From Candidatus Enterococcus stercoripullorum (GTDB taxonomy: Bacteria > Bacillota > Bacilli > Lactobacillales > Enterococcaceae), in NCBI GenBank assembly GCA_019120335.1, contig DWVH01000007.1:1-64000 (forward strand): a stretch of 64,000 nucleotides of DNA. The letters are read 5' to 3'. How positions within the stretch are numbered: position 1 is the stretch's first letter; every line of letters starts with the position of its first letter. Shown here piece by piece: positions 29,088 through 39,146 of the stretch. Both the position numbers and the translations under genes were made by a program. The notes under the pieces are model-generated. The model worked only from the letters and a program-made list of their open reading frames with translations. It searched no databases and was not told where the DNA came from.

Positions 29088-30179
29088 TTATCCTTCATCC
29101 AGTATTAAGACTAACATATCTTGTTTATGAAATGCAATACTTAATACTTTTGACTGATTATTTGTTAATTTGTTATGTAAGATAGGATTGGTTTGTAATT
29201 GCATAGCGACATCCATACAATCAATACTTGGTGCTAAAAAGATGCCGCGAACATTACCTAACTGAAGCAAATCCGTTAAATGTTTCATCTCATCCGTTGT
29301 AAATGTAAAAAATGGTTCCGTTCTTTGTGTGCGCATCTCTTTTAACTGAAGTATCCTTGCAGTACTTAATACTTTTTCAGGACTTTGCTCAAACTGGGCT
29401 AATGCTTCATTGGCAACACTCGCTGACTCAGAATCATCTAATTGATATTTCTTTTCATCAAGGCGACTGAATAAAGTCAAGAAATAATTCGCTTTTTGAA
29501 CACTTAACGCTTCCCAATTTGCTAGTCGATTTTCATTTTCATAAGTTTCGTACGGACCTTTTATAAGTTGGTAAGGAGCTACTTTTAACAGATAATGTGC
29601 GTCTAGGTATCGAATAGCAAACAATTTCCCAGTAATTGGATGAAAATAGCAGATAGCATAGACTTGATTATTGTAGCTAATAAAAGGCCGATAATTCAAA
29701 TCTTCTTCTGATAATTCAAATTGGTATTCTTTATCTTGTATTTTAATGGACAAAGAACTAGAGATGACAGCTTGCGATAATAAATCTTCTAAGTCCATCC
29801 CCAAATGAAAATTATTTCCTACTTTCCCTTTGTTACCGAAAACTGTTAATTCTTGAATTTTACCATTATGATTCGTTAATAAATCAAAATTTTGATGTTG
29901 ATTGGCAAATAAATATTCGGTATACCCATAGCCTGTATCAACATTTTGTAATTCTTTTGGTAATTTTTCACGTATTGTTTGAATATCTTGACCAATCATC
30001 TGTGCATAAATATCAGCTGCAATGTTTTCAGTATTTTGTTGCGGCCTAGGCTGGTTTAGTTTAATCGCATTGGATTGAGAGGTTATTTTCGTCTTAATCG
30101 GATAAAAAATCGGCTGTAAATATACAGCAAGAAGGACTGAAATAAAAATAATCATAAATGATAATTTACGATATTTCAT
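29088..30179 (-). CDS. CAP-associated/CAP-like extracytoplasmic protein (YlbC-like)
   Basis: A 363-residue protein with an N-terminal signal anchor (about 7-25), a CAP-associated N-terminal domain (about 50-190: IGQDIQTIREKLPKEL, GYTEYLF, FHLGMDLEDLL) and a C-terminal region (about 225-360) in the place of a CAP/SCP domain. In that region I cannot find the usual CAP signature residues (the HS/SHxxD and GENIA motifs), so the domain looks degenerate. It precedes ylbF and follows pyc, the position of ylbC in Bacillus. Function unknown. Confidence 0.72.
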   Translation of the reverse strand: MKYRKLSFMIIFISVLLAVYLQPIFYPIKTKITSQSNAIKLNQPRPQQNTENIAADIYAQMIGQDIQTIREKLPKELQNVDTGYGYTEYLFANQHQNFDLLTNHNGKIQELTVFGNKGKVGNNFHLGMDLEDLLSQAVISSSLSIKIQDKEYQFELSEEDLNYRPFISYNNQVYAICYFHPITGKLFAIRYLDAHYLLKVAPYQLIKGPYETYENENRLANWEALSVQKANYFLTLFSRLDEKKYQLDDSESASVANEALAQFEQSPEKVLSTARILQLKEMRTQRTEPFFTFTTDEMKHLTDLLQLGNVRGIFLAPSIDCMDVAMQLQTNPILHNKLTNNQSKVLSIAFHKQDMLVLILDEG

Positions 30180-30200
30180 TTCAATCCCTCCAATTTCATA

Positions 30201-33200
30201 CTATTTTAATTCGATAAGTAAATCACCTGATTGAATGGTTTCACCAGGATGAACATATAAATGATTGACTACCCCATCAAAACGTGCTGCAATTTCTGTT
30301 TCCATTTTCATCGCTTCAGTAATCATCAAGATATCGCCTTTTTTCACATGATCACCTTTGTTCACTAATACTTGTAAAACAGAGCCGGACATTGTCGCAC
30401 CATATTGATTTTTATCTGTTGGTTCAGCTTTTTTACGATGAACAATGGTACTTTGAATAGATTTATCATTTACCACAATTTCACGTCTTTGACCATTTAA
30501 GTTAAAGAACAAAATACGATTACCTTCTTCGTCTGCTTCACCAATTTCATCTAACCGAATAATTAATACTTTTCCTTTTTCGATTTCAACATTAATTTTT
30601 TCGCCTAAACGCATACCATAGAAGAAAGTTGGTGTATCTAATAGCTTAACTTCACCAAATTGATCATAGGCTTTACAGTAATCTAAAAAGACCTGTGGAT
30701 ACATCAAGTAACTCAAAACTTGTTCATCTTTAGGAGTAAAGCCTACTTTTTCAGCTAATTCATTACGTACCTTTTCAAAATCAACAGCAGGTGCTAATTG
30801 GCCGGGACGCACAGTTATAGTTGGACGGCCTTTCAAAATAATTTTTTGTAGTTTTTCAGGGAAACCGCCAACTGGTTGTCCAAGCTGTCCTTCAAAGAAA
30901 GAAACCACTGAATCAGGGAAACTTAAAGTATCGCCTTTTTCGTAAAGATCCTCTTCGGTTAATTGATTTTGAACCATAAACAAGGCCATATCCCCTACCA
31001 CTTTAGAAGAAGGTGTGACTTTAACAATATCCCCAAACATCATGTTCACTTTACGATACATTTGCTTGACTTCATCCCATTTATCACTTAGGCCAACCGC
31101 TTTTGCTTGTTGTTGTAAATTAGAATATTGCCCACCAGGCATTTCATGTAAATAGACTTCAGTTTGAGGCGCGTTCATGCCATTTTCAAAGCTTTGATAA
31201 TATGGGCGCACATCTTCCCAATAATGATTCAATGCTTGGACTTTTTGAATATCCATTTGTGGTGCACGCTTATCCCCCAATAAAGCATAGTATAGACTTG
31301 ACATGCTTGGTTGACTCGTATGGGCACTCATTGCAGAAATAGCCACATCGACAATATCTACCCCTGCTTGAATTGCTTTTTCATAAGTCATAATAGCATT
31401 ACCCGATGTGTCATGAGTATGAAGATGAATTGGCACATCCACAGTATCCTTCAATTCAGAAATTAAACGATAAGCAGCTTGTGGTTTTAATAATCCTGCC
31501 ATATCTTTAATCGCAATAATATGCGCACCTAAACTCTCCAAATCTTTAGCCATTTGTTTATAGTAATGTATATCATATTTACTACGAAGCGGATCATTAA
31601 TATCACCTGTGTAACAAATCGCCGCTTCAGCAATTTTACCACTATCTAAGACTGCTTGAATACTAGGTTCCATTTGAGCAGTCCAGTTCAAACTATCAAA
31701 AATACGGAATACATCAATCCCCTGCTTGGCTGACTCTTTAATAAAAGCTTGAATAACATTATCAGGATAATTCGAATATCCCACCGCATTGGATCCTCTA
31801 AATAACATTTGCATCAAGATATTCGGCATTTGTTGACGAATTTTACGTAATCTTTCCCACGGATCTTCATTCAAGAATCGATACGCTACATCAAAAGTTG
31901 CCCCACCCCACATTTCACTTGAGAACAACTGTGGAATGGAAAGTTGCGTTTGAGCTGCAATTTTTTCAATATCATGTGTTCGGACTCGAGTAGCTAGTAA
32001 ACTTTGATGAGCATCACGGAAGGTCGTATCTGTTAAAAGTACAGACTGTTGTTGTTGAACCCATTTTGAAACAGCTTTCGGTCCTTCTTTATCTAAAATA
32101 TCTTTTGCTGTGACAATTTTTTGATTCGATCTTTCTATTTTGTTTGGTACACGCGGCACTTCAAAGAACGGTTTTGCTTTTTTATCAATTCCTGGGAAAC
32201 CATTAATCGTGATTTCACCAATATATTTCATGGTTTTATTCCCACGATCTCGCGTACTAGAAAACTCAAATAAACTTGGCGTATTGTCAATAAAGGTCGT
32301 CTTGGCATTTCCTGATTGAAAGACTTTATTATGAATGACATTTTGCATAAATGGGATGTTTGTCTTTACCCCACGAATTCTAAACTCTTTTAAGCAACGT
32401 TGCATTTTTTGAATCGCCGCTTGGAAAGTAGCACCATGCGTACAAACTTTTACTAATAAAGAATCAAAGTAAGGGGTAACAATGGCCCCAGCATAAGCAT
32501 TGCCAACATCTAAGCGAACACCAAAGCCACCAGGTGAGCGATAGGTATCGATTTTACCAGTATCAGGCATGAAATTATTTAATGGATCTTCGGTTGTAAT
32601 CCGACATTGAATTGCTGCGCCTTTAAGATAAATATTTTCTTGATGTGGAATATGAATATATTTATGTAAATCTTTACCTTGAGCGATTAAAAGTTGGCTA
32701 GTGACAATATCAATATCTGTAATCAATTCCGTAATTGTATGTTCTACTTGGACACGCGGATTCACTTCAATAAAATAGAAATCATCGCCGCTAACCAAAA
32801 ATTCTACGGTTCCGGCATTCACATATCCGACATGTTTCATTAATTGAACAGCCGCACCACAGATTTTTTCACGTAATTCAGTTGATAACGATACACAAGG
32901 AGCTACTTCAACCACTTTTTGATGGCGTCTTTGTACTGAGCAATCACGTTCAAATAAGTGCACAACATTGCCATGCATATCACCTAAAATCTGCACTTCA
33001 ATATGTTTTGGATCAGCAATATATTTTTCTACATAGACTTCATCACTACCAAATGCGGCTTTAGCTTCACTCTTTGCTCGGTTGTAGCCTTCTAAAGCTT
33101 GAGCGTCATCAAAGGCTACACGCATCCCACGACCACCACCGCCAAGAGCAGCTTTGATCATAATTGGATAACCATAATCTTTTGCAAAATCAAGCACTTC

Positions 33201-33626
33201 ATCTGCTGAGTCTACTGGACCATCACTTCCTGGAATAGATTGAATTCCTGCTTTCACGGCCGCTTCTTTTGCTTTAATCTTATCACCAAAAATATCTAGA
33301 TGTTCAAGCTTTGGTCCGATGAATGTCAAGCCTTCTTCTTGACAACGTTTCGCAAACTTTAAATTTTCAGATAAAAATCCATAACCTGGGTGAATCGCAT
33401 CTGCACCAGCTTCTTTGGCAACTTGAATGATTCCTTCAATATCCAAATATGCTTCAATTGGTTTTTTACCTTCACCGATTAAGTAGGCTTCATCTGCTTT
33501 AAAACGGTGAACAGAATATTCATCTTCAGCTGCATAAATACCGACTGTTGCAATTCCTAATTCCGCACATGCACGAAAAACACGTATTGCGATTTCACCA
33601 CGATTTGCGACTAATACTTTCTTCAT
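30201..33626 (-). CDS. pyc: Pyruvate carboxylase
   Basis: Biotin enzyme that carboxylates pyruvate to oxaloacetate, supplying aspartate and partial citric-acid reactions. The single 1141-residue chain has a biotin-carboxylase domain (about 1-450, with GGGGRGMR and EVNPRVQVEHT), a carboxyltransferase domain (about 520-800, DTTFRDAHQSL), a tetramerisation/allosteric segment and a biotinyl domain with EAMKMET (biotinylated Lys1107). I start at 33626 (MKKVLVANRGE) with AAGGAG upstream. It follows ftsW by 23 nt, the same pair as in Bacillus and Listeria. Confidence 0.97.
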   Translation of the reverse strand: MKKVLVANRGEIAIRVFRACAELGIATVGIYAAEDEYSVHRFKADEAYLIGEGKKPIEAYLDIEGIIQVAKEAGADAIHPGYGFLSENLKFAKRCQEEGLTFIGPKLEHLDIFGDKIKAKEAAVKAGIQSIPGSDGPVDSADEVLDFAKDYGYPIMIKAALGGGGRGMRVAFDDAQALEGYNRAKSEAKAAFGSDEVYVEKYIADPKHIEVQILGDMHGNVVHLFERDCSVQRRHQKVVEVAPCVSLSTELREKICGAAVQLMKHVGYVNAGTVEFLVSGDDFYFIEVNPRVQVEHTITELITDIDIVTSQLLIAQGKDLHKYIHIPHQENIYLKGAAIQCRITTEDPLNNFMPDTGKIDTYRSPGGFGVRLDVGNAYAGAIVTPYFDSLLVKVCTHGATFQAAIQKMQRCLKEFRIRGVKTNIPFMQNVIHNKVFQSGNAKTTFIDNTPSLFEFSSTRDRGNKTMKYIGEITINGFPGIDKKAKPFFEVPRVPNKIERSNQKIVTAKDILDKEGPKAVSKWVQQQQSVLLTDTTFRDAHQSLLATRVRTHDIEKIAAQTQLSIPQLFSSEMWGGATFDVAYRFLNEDPWERLRKIRQQMPNILMQMLFRGSNAVGYSNYPDNVIQAFIKESAKQGIDVFRIFDSLNWTAQMEPSIQAVLDSGKIAEAAICYTGDINDPLRSKYDIHYYKQMAKDLESLGAHIIAIKDMAGLLKPQAAYRLISELKDTVDVPIHLHTHDTSGNAIMTYEKAIQAGVDIVDVAISAMSAHTSQPSMSSLYYALLGDKRAPQMDIQKVQALNHYWEDVRPYYQSFENGMNAPQTEVYLHEMPGGQYSNLQQQAKAVGLSDKWDEVKQMYRKVNMMFGDIVKVTPSSKVVGDMALFMVQNQLTEEDLYEKGDTLSFPDSVVSFFEGQLGQPVGGFPEKLQKIILKGRPTITVRPGQLAPAVDFEKVRNELAEKVGFTPKDEQVLSYLMYPQVFLDYCKAYDQFGEVKLLDTPTFFYGMRLGEKINVEIEKGKVLIIRLDEIGEADEEGNRILFFNLNGQRREIVVNDKSIQSTIVHRKKAEPTDKNQYGATMSGSVLQVLVNKGDHVKKGDILMITEAMKMETEIAARFDGVVNHLYVHPGETIQSGDLLIELK

Positions 33627-33649
33627 CGAACCACTCCTTAAATTTATTA

Positions 33650-34834
33650 TCAATACAACATCAATTTTTTCTTCTTTTCATCAGCACTGATATTTAAAAC
33701 TAAACCAACACAGGCTGATAAAACAATCAAACTGGAACCACCTTGACTAAAGAATGGAAAAGTAATCCCTGTTAATGGAATCAAACCAGTAATTCCACCT
33801 AAATTGATGAAGATTTGAATCAAAAATAATGAACCGACGCCTAAACAAATCATTGAATTAAAAGCATCATTTGAACGAATACCAATTAAAATAATTCGTC
33901 CAACTAAAAACAACAATAAACCTAAAATGAAAATAGCACCAATTAATCCTAATTCTTCTACAACAATCGCAAAAATAAAGTCTGTTGAAGCAGCAAAACT
34001 CAGGAAGCCTTTCTTTTGGATACTATTACCTAAACCTAAACCAAATAATCGACCATTAAACATTGCATAATAGCCATTTACCAATTGATGACCGTCGCCA
34101 AATTCATCTTTAAATGGATTTAGGAATACTGCGAAACGAGAGGCAACGTGAGAAGGTAAAAAACTACCATTAGTGATACGAATAATAAACATCGTAAGGA
34201 TACTGAACGCAAAAGTACCAAACGCTATGATATAGCCATAAAGATAATTGATCCCACTAATCATCAACATTACGATTAGCAGTAAGGCAATAATCGCTGC
34301 GTTCCCAAAATCGGGATATAATGCTAGAATTCCCATAGACAACGCACAAAGCCCTACAGGAATTTTTACAGCATCAACCATCTTATCAGGTATCAATACT
34401 TGTCGATCTGAAATTTGTGCAGCCAACATCCAAATCATCACAAACTTCCAAAACTCAACCGGCTGAATCGTTCCCAGTCCAGGAATTTGAATCCAACCAT
34501 GGGCACCATTAACAGTTTTAAAAGCAAACGCAATCACCATCAAACCTAATACAAGTGCGACAAATATCCGCACAAACTTCAAATTTTTCAGCATGCTAAG
34601 CTTCATTTTATATAAAATACCCATCAAAATAATACTTAGAAATAAAAAGATAGCTTGCTTGACCATATCGGTTATGGGATTTTTCCCTTGTGATATAAGT
34701 GAGTATGATGATGCACTATATACCATCATCAAACCAATAACGTTCAAAATTAAATAGGGAATTAAAATACTATAATCTAATAAATGTCTTTTCTTAACTT
34801 TCTTTGACAATGGATCATCCTTGGGTCGCCCCAT
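33650..34834 (-). CDS. ftsW: FtsW/RodA/SpoVE family peptidoglycan glycosyltransferase
   Basis: SEDS-family polytopic membrane protein, about ten segments in 394 residues, which polymerises lipid II with a partner class B PBP. Conserved features visible: MVYSASSYSL after the first segment, PVEFWKF, the large extracellular loop with GDGHQLVNGYYAMFNGRLFGLGLG, and GLIPLTGITFPFFSQGGSS. Linkage to pyc and ylaN matches the divisome ftsW position in Bacillus. The assigned ATG (34834) has GAAAGG only two bases upstream, which is tight; a TTG at codon 9 with AAGGA six bases before it is an alternative start. Confidence 0.92.
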   Translation of the reverse strand: MGRPKDDPLSKKVKKRHLLDYSILIPYLILNVIGLMMVYSASSYSLISQGKNPITDMVKQAIFLFLSIILMGILYKMKLSMLKNLKFVRIFVALVLGLMVIAFAFKTVNGAHGWIQIPGLGTIQPVEFWKFVMIWMLAAQISDRQVLIPDKMVDAVKIPVGLCALSMGILALYPDFGNAAIIALLLIVMLMISGINYLYGYIIAFGTFAFSILTMFIIRITNGSFLPSHVASRFAVFLNPFKDEFGDGHQLVNGYYAMFNGRLFGLGLGNSIQKKGFLSFAASTDFIFAIVVEELGLIGAIFILGLLLFLVGRIILIGIRSNDAFNSMICLGVGSLFLIQIFINLGGITGLIPLTGITFPFFSQGGSSLIVLSACVGLVLNISADEKKKKLMLY

Positions 34835-34861
34835 TTCCTTTCTAATTACATAAACTATGAA

Positions 34862-34902
34862 TAAAAAAGGGAATAACTCACAAAGCTATTTCGTTATCCC
34901 CC
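34862..34902 (-). terminator. Terminator after ylaN
   Basis: GGGATAAC-like arms (34869-34877 with 34893-34901, one mismatch) followed on the minus strand by six T. Confidence 0.7.
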
Positions 34903-34914
34903 CATTATATTTAA

Positions 34915-35226
34915 CTACTTTAAAGTTATATCTTCATCTTTTTGTTCTGCAACATGCTGTTCTTTATAAACTTCTTGATACAATAAATCTAAGTTTTTTT
35001 CTAAGTCACTTAAAATTTGTTGACCTTCTGTACTATCTAAAATACCTAACTGAATCGCATAAGCAACTTGTCGTGATAAACCATACATTTGCGTATCCAC
35101 CACTTCTTCAAAAGCTTTACAATGTGCGACACATAAACTATTCTTTTGATTTGCTATTAAGCGGCGAATGCGTTGGGCTTCATTTTGTAATAACTCTACA
35201 GCATGTTCTCTAGAAACCTCTTTCAT
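34915..35226 (-). CDS. ylaN: YlaN family protein (DUF1507)
   Basis: A 103-residue helical protein conserved in Firmicutes. In Bacillus and staphylococci YlaN has been linked to iron homeostasis through Fur. LLQNEAQRIRRLIANQKNSLC and DTQMYGLSRQVAYAIQLG are the family blocks. I start at 35226 (MKEVSREHAVELL) with GGAGTGAGTAAG upstream. Separate from ftsW, with its own promoter and terminator. Confidence 0.9.
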   Translation of the reverse strand: MKEVSREHAVELLQNEAQRIRRLIANQKNSLCVAHCKAFEEVVDTQMYGLSRQVAYAIQLGILDSTEGQQILSDLEKNLDLLYQEVYKEQHVAEQKDEDITLK

Positions 35227-35259
35227 CTTACTCACTCCAATTTTGTCATGGTATGGTTT

Positions 35260-35268
35260 ATTATAGCA
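35260..35268 (-). promoter_or_regulatory. Extended -10 promoter for ylaN
   Basis: TGC-TATAAT on the minus strand, about 30 nt before the ylaN start. No clear -35. Confidence 0.55.
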
Positions 35269-35315
35269 CAATTTTTAAGTAAAAAAACAGCTTGAATCAA
35301 TTTTGTAGAAAATCT

Positions 35316-36347
35316 TTAAACTAATGGACTAAATAAATAAGCATGTACTAATTGCTCCGTCGCTTGTACAGATTCAATGTGGGTACGTTCGTAGGCATGA
35401 CTAGATTCAATTCCTGCTCCGAATAAGGCGTGTTTAACTTCGGCACCAGCTGAAAGCGCCGCAGATGCATCACTGGCATAATACGGATAGATATCAAGCT
35501 TATAATCAATCGCATTTTCTTTACATAATTGTACTAAATGTTGACGGAAAGCAAAATGATACGGACCTGAACCATCTTTCACACAAATAGAAACACTATA
35601 TTCATCTGTCTGTTGATCATCGCCCATCGCCCCCATGTCCACTGCTAAATATTCAAGCACTTCACTTGGAATATTGCTGTTCATGCCATGTCCGACTTCT
35701 TCAAATGTACTAAAAGCGAAATGTGTAGTAAAAGGCAGTGTTAAACCATCTTCTTTGATTTGACGCAATTGGTTCATTAAAATAGCTGCAGAAACTTTAT
35801 CATCTAAATGACGACTCTTAATAAATCCTAAATCAGTAACTTGTGTGCGGGCATCAAAAGAAATAAAATCTCCTACTTCGATACCTAATTGACGGACATC
35901 TTCTTCATTAAAGACTTTCGCATCCAAGCGTACTTCCATATTCTCTTGGTTTCTTTCAGCTGTACGTGCATCCTTATACACATGAACACTAGTTTGGTGC
36001 ATTAAGATTGTACCTGAAATCGTTCGCTCGCTTCCGGAAAGATGAACCAAACAGTTTTCACCTTCAATGGATGAATAACCAAAACCACCGATTAAATCAA
36101 TTTTTAAACGTCCATTTGGTTTGATGGCACGCACCATGGCCCCAAGTGTATCTACATGGGCTGTGACAAATCGTTGTTGCTTATCATTTTCACCTTTCAC
36201 TGTAACTACTAAACCACCTTTAGCAGTGATTTGTGGCTCATAACCAAATGATTGCAGTGTTTCATTTACATATTGAATCACCTTTTTTGTATAGCCTGTT
36301 GGTGATGGAATTGCTGTTAATTTTTGGATATATTCGACTGTTTGCAT
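35316..36347 (-). CDS. M42 family metallopeptidase (glutamyl/deblocking aminopeptidase-like)
   Basis: A 343-residue co-catalytic zinc aminopeptidase that would form tetrahedral dodecamers in the cytoplasm. Metal and catalytic residues are visible in order: TAHVDT (His64, Asp66), the bridging Asp in RHLDDK, the Glu pair in FEEVGHG, and Asp in AVDMGAMGDD, with a late SSHAYERTH. Exact specificity (glutamyl or general) cannot be read. Single gene between ylaN and typA. Confidence 0.92.
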   Translation of the reverse strand: MQTVEYIQKLTAIPSPTGYTKKVIQYVNETLQSFGYEPQITAKGGLVVTVKGENDKQQRFVTAHVDTLGAMVRAIKPNGRLKIDLIGGFGYSSIEGENCLVHLSGSERTISGTILMHQTSVHVYKDARTAERNQENMEVRLDAKVFNEEDVRQLGIEVGDFISFDARTQVTDLGFIKSRHLDDKVSAAILMNQLRQIKEDGLTLPFTTHFAFSTFEEVGHGMNSNIPSEVLEYLAVDMGAMGDDQQTDEYSVSICVKDGSGPYHFAFRQHLVQLCKENAIDYKLDIYPYYASDASAALSAGAEVKHALFGAGIESSHAYERTHIESVQATEQLVHAYLFSPLV

Positions 36348-36380
36348 CTCAGTCAGTCCTTTCTAGTAATTACTATTATA

Positions 36381-36416
36381 ATAAAAGGCGAAAACCTATT
36401 GATTAGTTCTCGCCTT
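36381..36416 (-). terminator. Terminator after typA
   Basis: AAGGCG (36385-36390) pairs with CGCCTT (36411-36416), extended by A-T pairs, followed on the minus strand by TTTATTAT. Confidence 0.75.
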
Positions 36417-36424
36417 AAAATTAA

Positions 36425-38266
36425 CTACGCTTGTTCAGCCATTTTACGTTTTTTAGCGGCTTTTTCACGTTCATTTTTATTTAAGATTTGTTTACGTAGA
36501 CGAATACTTTCAGGTGTCACTTCACAATATTCATCATCATTTAAAAATTCTAATGATTCTTCAAGCGTTAGAATTTTTGGCTTTTTAATAACTGCGGTTT
36601 GGTCTTTTGTAGCAGAACGGACATTGGTCATTTGTTTTGCTTTAGTGATATTTACGGTCAAATCATTATCACGTGAATTTTCACCAACAATCATCCCTTC
36701 ATAAACTTCAGTCCCTGGTTCAACAAAGACAGTTCCACGCTCTTCAATACTCATAATTGAATAAGTCGTTGCCTTGCCTGTATCAATAGAAACTAAAGCG
36801 CCATGGTGACGGCCACCAATTTGACCTTGAATCATTGGTAGATACTGATCAAAGGTGTGGTGCATAATACCATAACCTCGAGTCATAGATAAGAATTCTG
36901 TAGTATAACCAATCAAACCACGAGCAGGTGCTAAGAAGATAATACGAACTTGACCATTTCCAGTATTAATCATATCTTGCATTTCAGCTTTACGCATACC
37001 TAATGACTCAATAACTGCACCCATATATTCTTCTGGTGTATCAATTTGGACACGCTCAAACGGTTCACACTTCACACCATCAATTTCGCGCTCGATAACT
37101 TCTGGACGAGATACTTGTAATTCGTAACCTTCACGACGCATATTTTCAATTAAGATGGATAAGTGTAATTCTCCACGGCCTGAAACAATCCATGAATCTG
37201 GACCGATTGGATCAACGCGTAAAGATACATCAGTTTGTAATTGTGCCATCAAACGCTCTTCAATTTTACGTGCAGTGACAAATTTACCTTCACGTCCCGC
37301 AAATGGTGAATTATTCACTAGGAAAGTCATTTGTAAAGTAGGCTCATCAATATGTAAAATTGGTAAAGCTTCTTGATGGTCAGCAGGGGTTACAGTTTCA
37401 CCAACGAAGATATCTTCCATCCCAGATACGGCAATTAAATCCCCCGCCTTAGCTTCTTCAATTTCTAAACGTTTTAAGCCAAAGAAACCAAAAATCTTCG
37501 TCACGCGGAATTTCTTCACATCGCCATCTAGTTTCATTAAAGCAACTTGGTCCCCTACACGAATTGTACCACGGAAAACACGTCCGATACCAATACGGCC
37601 AACATATTCATTATAATCTAACAATGATACTTGGAATTGCAAAGGTTCATCAGAATTATCAATTGGCGCAGGAATATGCTCTAAAATCGTATCGAAAACG
37701 GGCGCCATTGTTTTTTCTTGGTCTGCTGGGTCACTAGATAGACTTGAAGTACCATTTAAAGCTGAAGTATAAACAACTGGAAAATCTAATTGATCATCAT
37801 CGGCACCTAATTCAATAAATAATTCCAATACTTCATCGACTACATGTTCAGGACGAGCGGATGGTTTATCAATTTTATTGACAACAACAATTGGCGTAAC
37901 TTTTTGTTCTAGCGCTTTTTTCAATACAAAACGTGTTTGCGGCATGGTTCCTTCGTAGGCATCGACAACTAATAGCACACCATCTACCATTTTCATGATA
38001 CGCTCTACTTCGCCACCAAAATCGGCGTGTCCAGGTGTATCCATGATGTTAATTTTTGTACCGTTATATTCAACAGCAGTGTTTTTCGCTAAAATTGTAA
38101 TGCCGCGTTCTTTTTCTAAGGCATTTGAGTCCATCGCACGTTCTTGTAATTGTGTCCGTGCATCTAATGTATGTGATTGTTTTAATAATTCATCTACCAA
38201 AGTCGTTTTACCATGGTCGACGTGGGCAATAATCGCGATATTACGAATATCTTCTCTATAATTCAA
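36425..38266 (-). CDS. typA: Translational GTPase TypA/BipA
   Basis: Ribosome-associated GTPase of the EF-G family, involved in ribosome assembly and stress adaptation. The 613-residue product has G1 AHVDHGKT at 14-21, G3 DTPGHADF, G4 NKID, then domains II, III, V and the TypA-specific C-terminal domain (RHHGALVSIDTGKATTYSI). The start is TTG (38266), with AAAGGAG eight bases before it. Confidence 0.97.
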   Translation of the reverse strand: MNYREDIRNIAIIAHVDHGKTTLVDELLKQSHTLDARTQLQERAMDSNALEKERGITILAKNTAVEYNGTKINIMDTPGHADFGGEVERIMKMVDGVLLVVDAYEGTMPQTRFVLKKALEQKVTPIVVVNKIDKPSARPEHVVDEVLELFIELGADDDQLDFPVVYTSALNGTSSLSSDPADQEKTMAPVFDTILEHIPAPIDNSDEPLQFQVSLLDYNEYVGRIGIGRVFRGTIRVGDQVALMKLDGDVKKFRVTKIFGFFGLKRLEIEEAKAGDLIAVSGMEDIFVGETVTPADHQEALPILHIDEPTLQMTFLVNNSPFAGREGKFVTARKIEERLMAQLQTDVSLRVDPIGPDSWIVSGRGELHLSILIENMRREGYELQVSRPEVIEREIDGVKCEPFERVQIDTPEEYMGAVIESLGMRKAEMQDMINTGNGQVRIIFLAPARGLIGYTTEFLSMTRGYGIMHHTFDQYLPMIQGQIGGRHHGALVSIDTGKATTYSIMSIEERGTVFVEPGTEVYEGMIVGENSRDNDLTVNITKAKQMTNVRSATKDQTAVIKKPKILTLEESLEFLNDDEYCEVTPESIRLRKQILNKNEREKAAKKRKMAEQA

Positions 38267-38310
38267 TTTAATGACTCCTTTAAAATTTAATTGACTTCAC
38301 TCAAAATGAA

Positions 38311-38319
38311 ATTATACCA
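38311..38319 (-). promoter_or_regulatory. Extended -10 promoter for typA
   Basis: TGG-TATAAT on the minus strand, about 45 nt before typA; the upstream region is an A/T tract without a clear -35. Confidence 0.55.
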
Positions 38320-38366
38320 AAAAATTTTCAGAAAAAAAAGCAAAACACTCGATTTTTCATGATACT

Positions 38367-39137
38367 TTATGCATGACCGATACTTTCTAATATTTCTTGA
38401 TATGCTTTTGGTGTAGCCGCAATCATTAATTCTCTACCATTTAAAGACAATGATTTACCCGAAATCGTTCTCACTTTCATTCCTAACGCTTCAAGAATGA
38501 TTTGTCCAGCGGCGTAATCCCATGGTTGTAGATTTGAAATATAGGCTACGCGATTTCCTAAAGCGATATCCATCATTTCTAAACCTGCACATCCTGTCAT
38601 ACGTATCCCTAATGCGCGTTGACTTAATTCATGTGATTTCAGCATATTTTCACGAAAAATCTTACTATTAAAACTAATCAATCCATCTTCTAAACTCAAA
38701 TCCTTTTGCATTTGCCAAGGTTGGCCATCATAGAAAACACCAATCTCAGGACCACCCCACAATAAATGATTGCCAATTACTTCATAAATAAAACCACAGC
38801 GTCCCATTTTTTCTTCATATAGTCCAAGCAAAATACAAAAATCTTTTTGCTGCAAGACCATATTATTCGTTCCATCGATTGGATCAATAACCATAACTTT
38901 GCCACTAAAATCCAATAATTCAGTTAAGCCATTTTCTTCAGCTAAAAATTTTAGGTTAGGAATTAATACGTTTAAAGATGACATCAAATAATTTTGAACC
39001 ATCTTATCAATATTTGTTACTAAATCACTTCGACTAGACTTAGTGCTTACTACCACATCTTGTTGTGCCAACTCTTCTTTCACTAATTCTCCAGCTTGAT
39101 ACAACAAATGAATAATTTCTCGATATATCTTTTCCAT
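38367..39137 (-). CDS. Inositol monophosphatase family protein (YktC-like)
   Basis: Mg-dependent phosphatase fold, 256 residues from the ATG at 39137. The metal-site signatures are all visible: EENG (LAEENGLTELL), DPIDGTNN and WDYAAGQII. Family members dephosphorylate inositol phosphate, PAP or NADP; which one applies is not determinable here. GAGG is seven bases before the ATG; the TTG two codons earlier (39143) is less well placed. It follows the UPF0223 gene closely, like yktA-yktC in Bacillus. Confidence 0.9.
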   Translation of the reverse strand: MEKIYREIIHLLYQAGELVKEELAQQDVVVSTKSSRSDLVTNIDKMVQNYLMSSLNVLIPNLKFLAEENGLTELLDFSGKVMVIDPIDGTNNMVLQQKDFCILLGLYEEKMGRCGFIYEVIGNHLLWGGPEIGVFYDGQPWQMQKDLSLEDGLISFNSKIFRENMLKSHELSQRALGIRMTGCAGLEMMDIALGNRVAYISNLQPWDYAAGQIILEALGMKVRTISGKSLSLNGRELMIAATPKAYQEILESIGHA

Positions 39138-39146
39138 TGTCAAACC

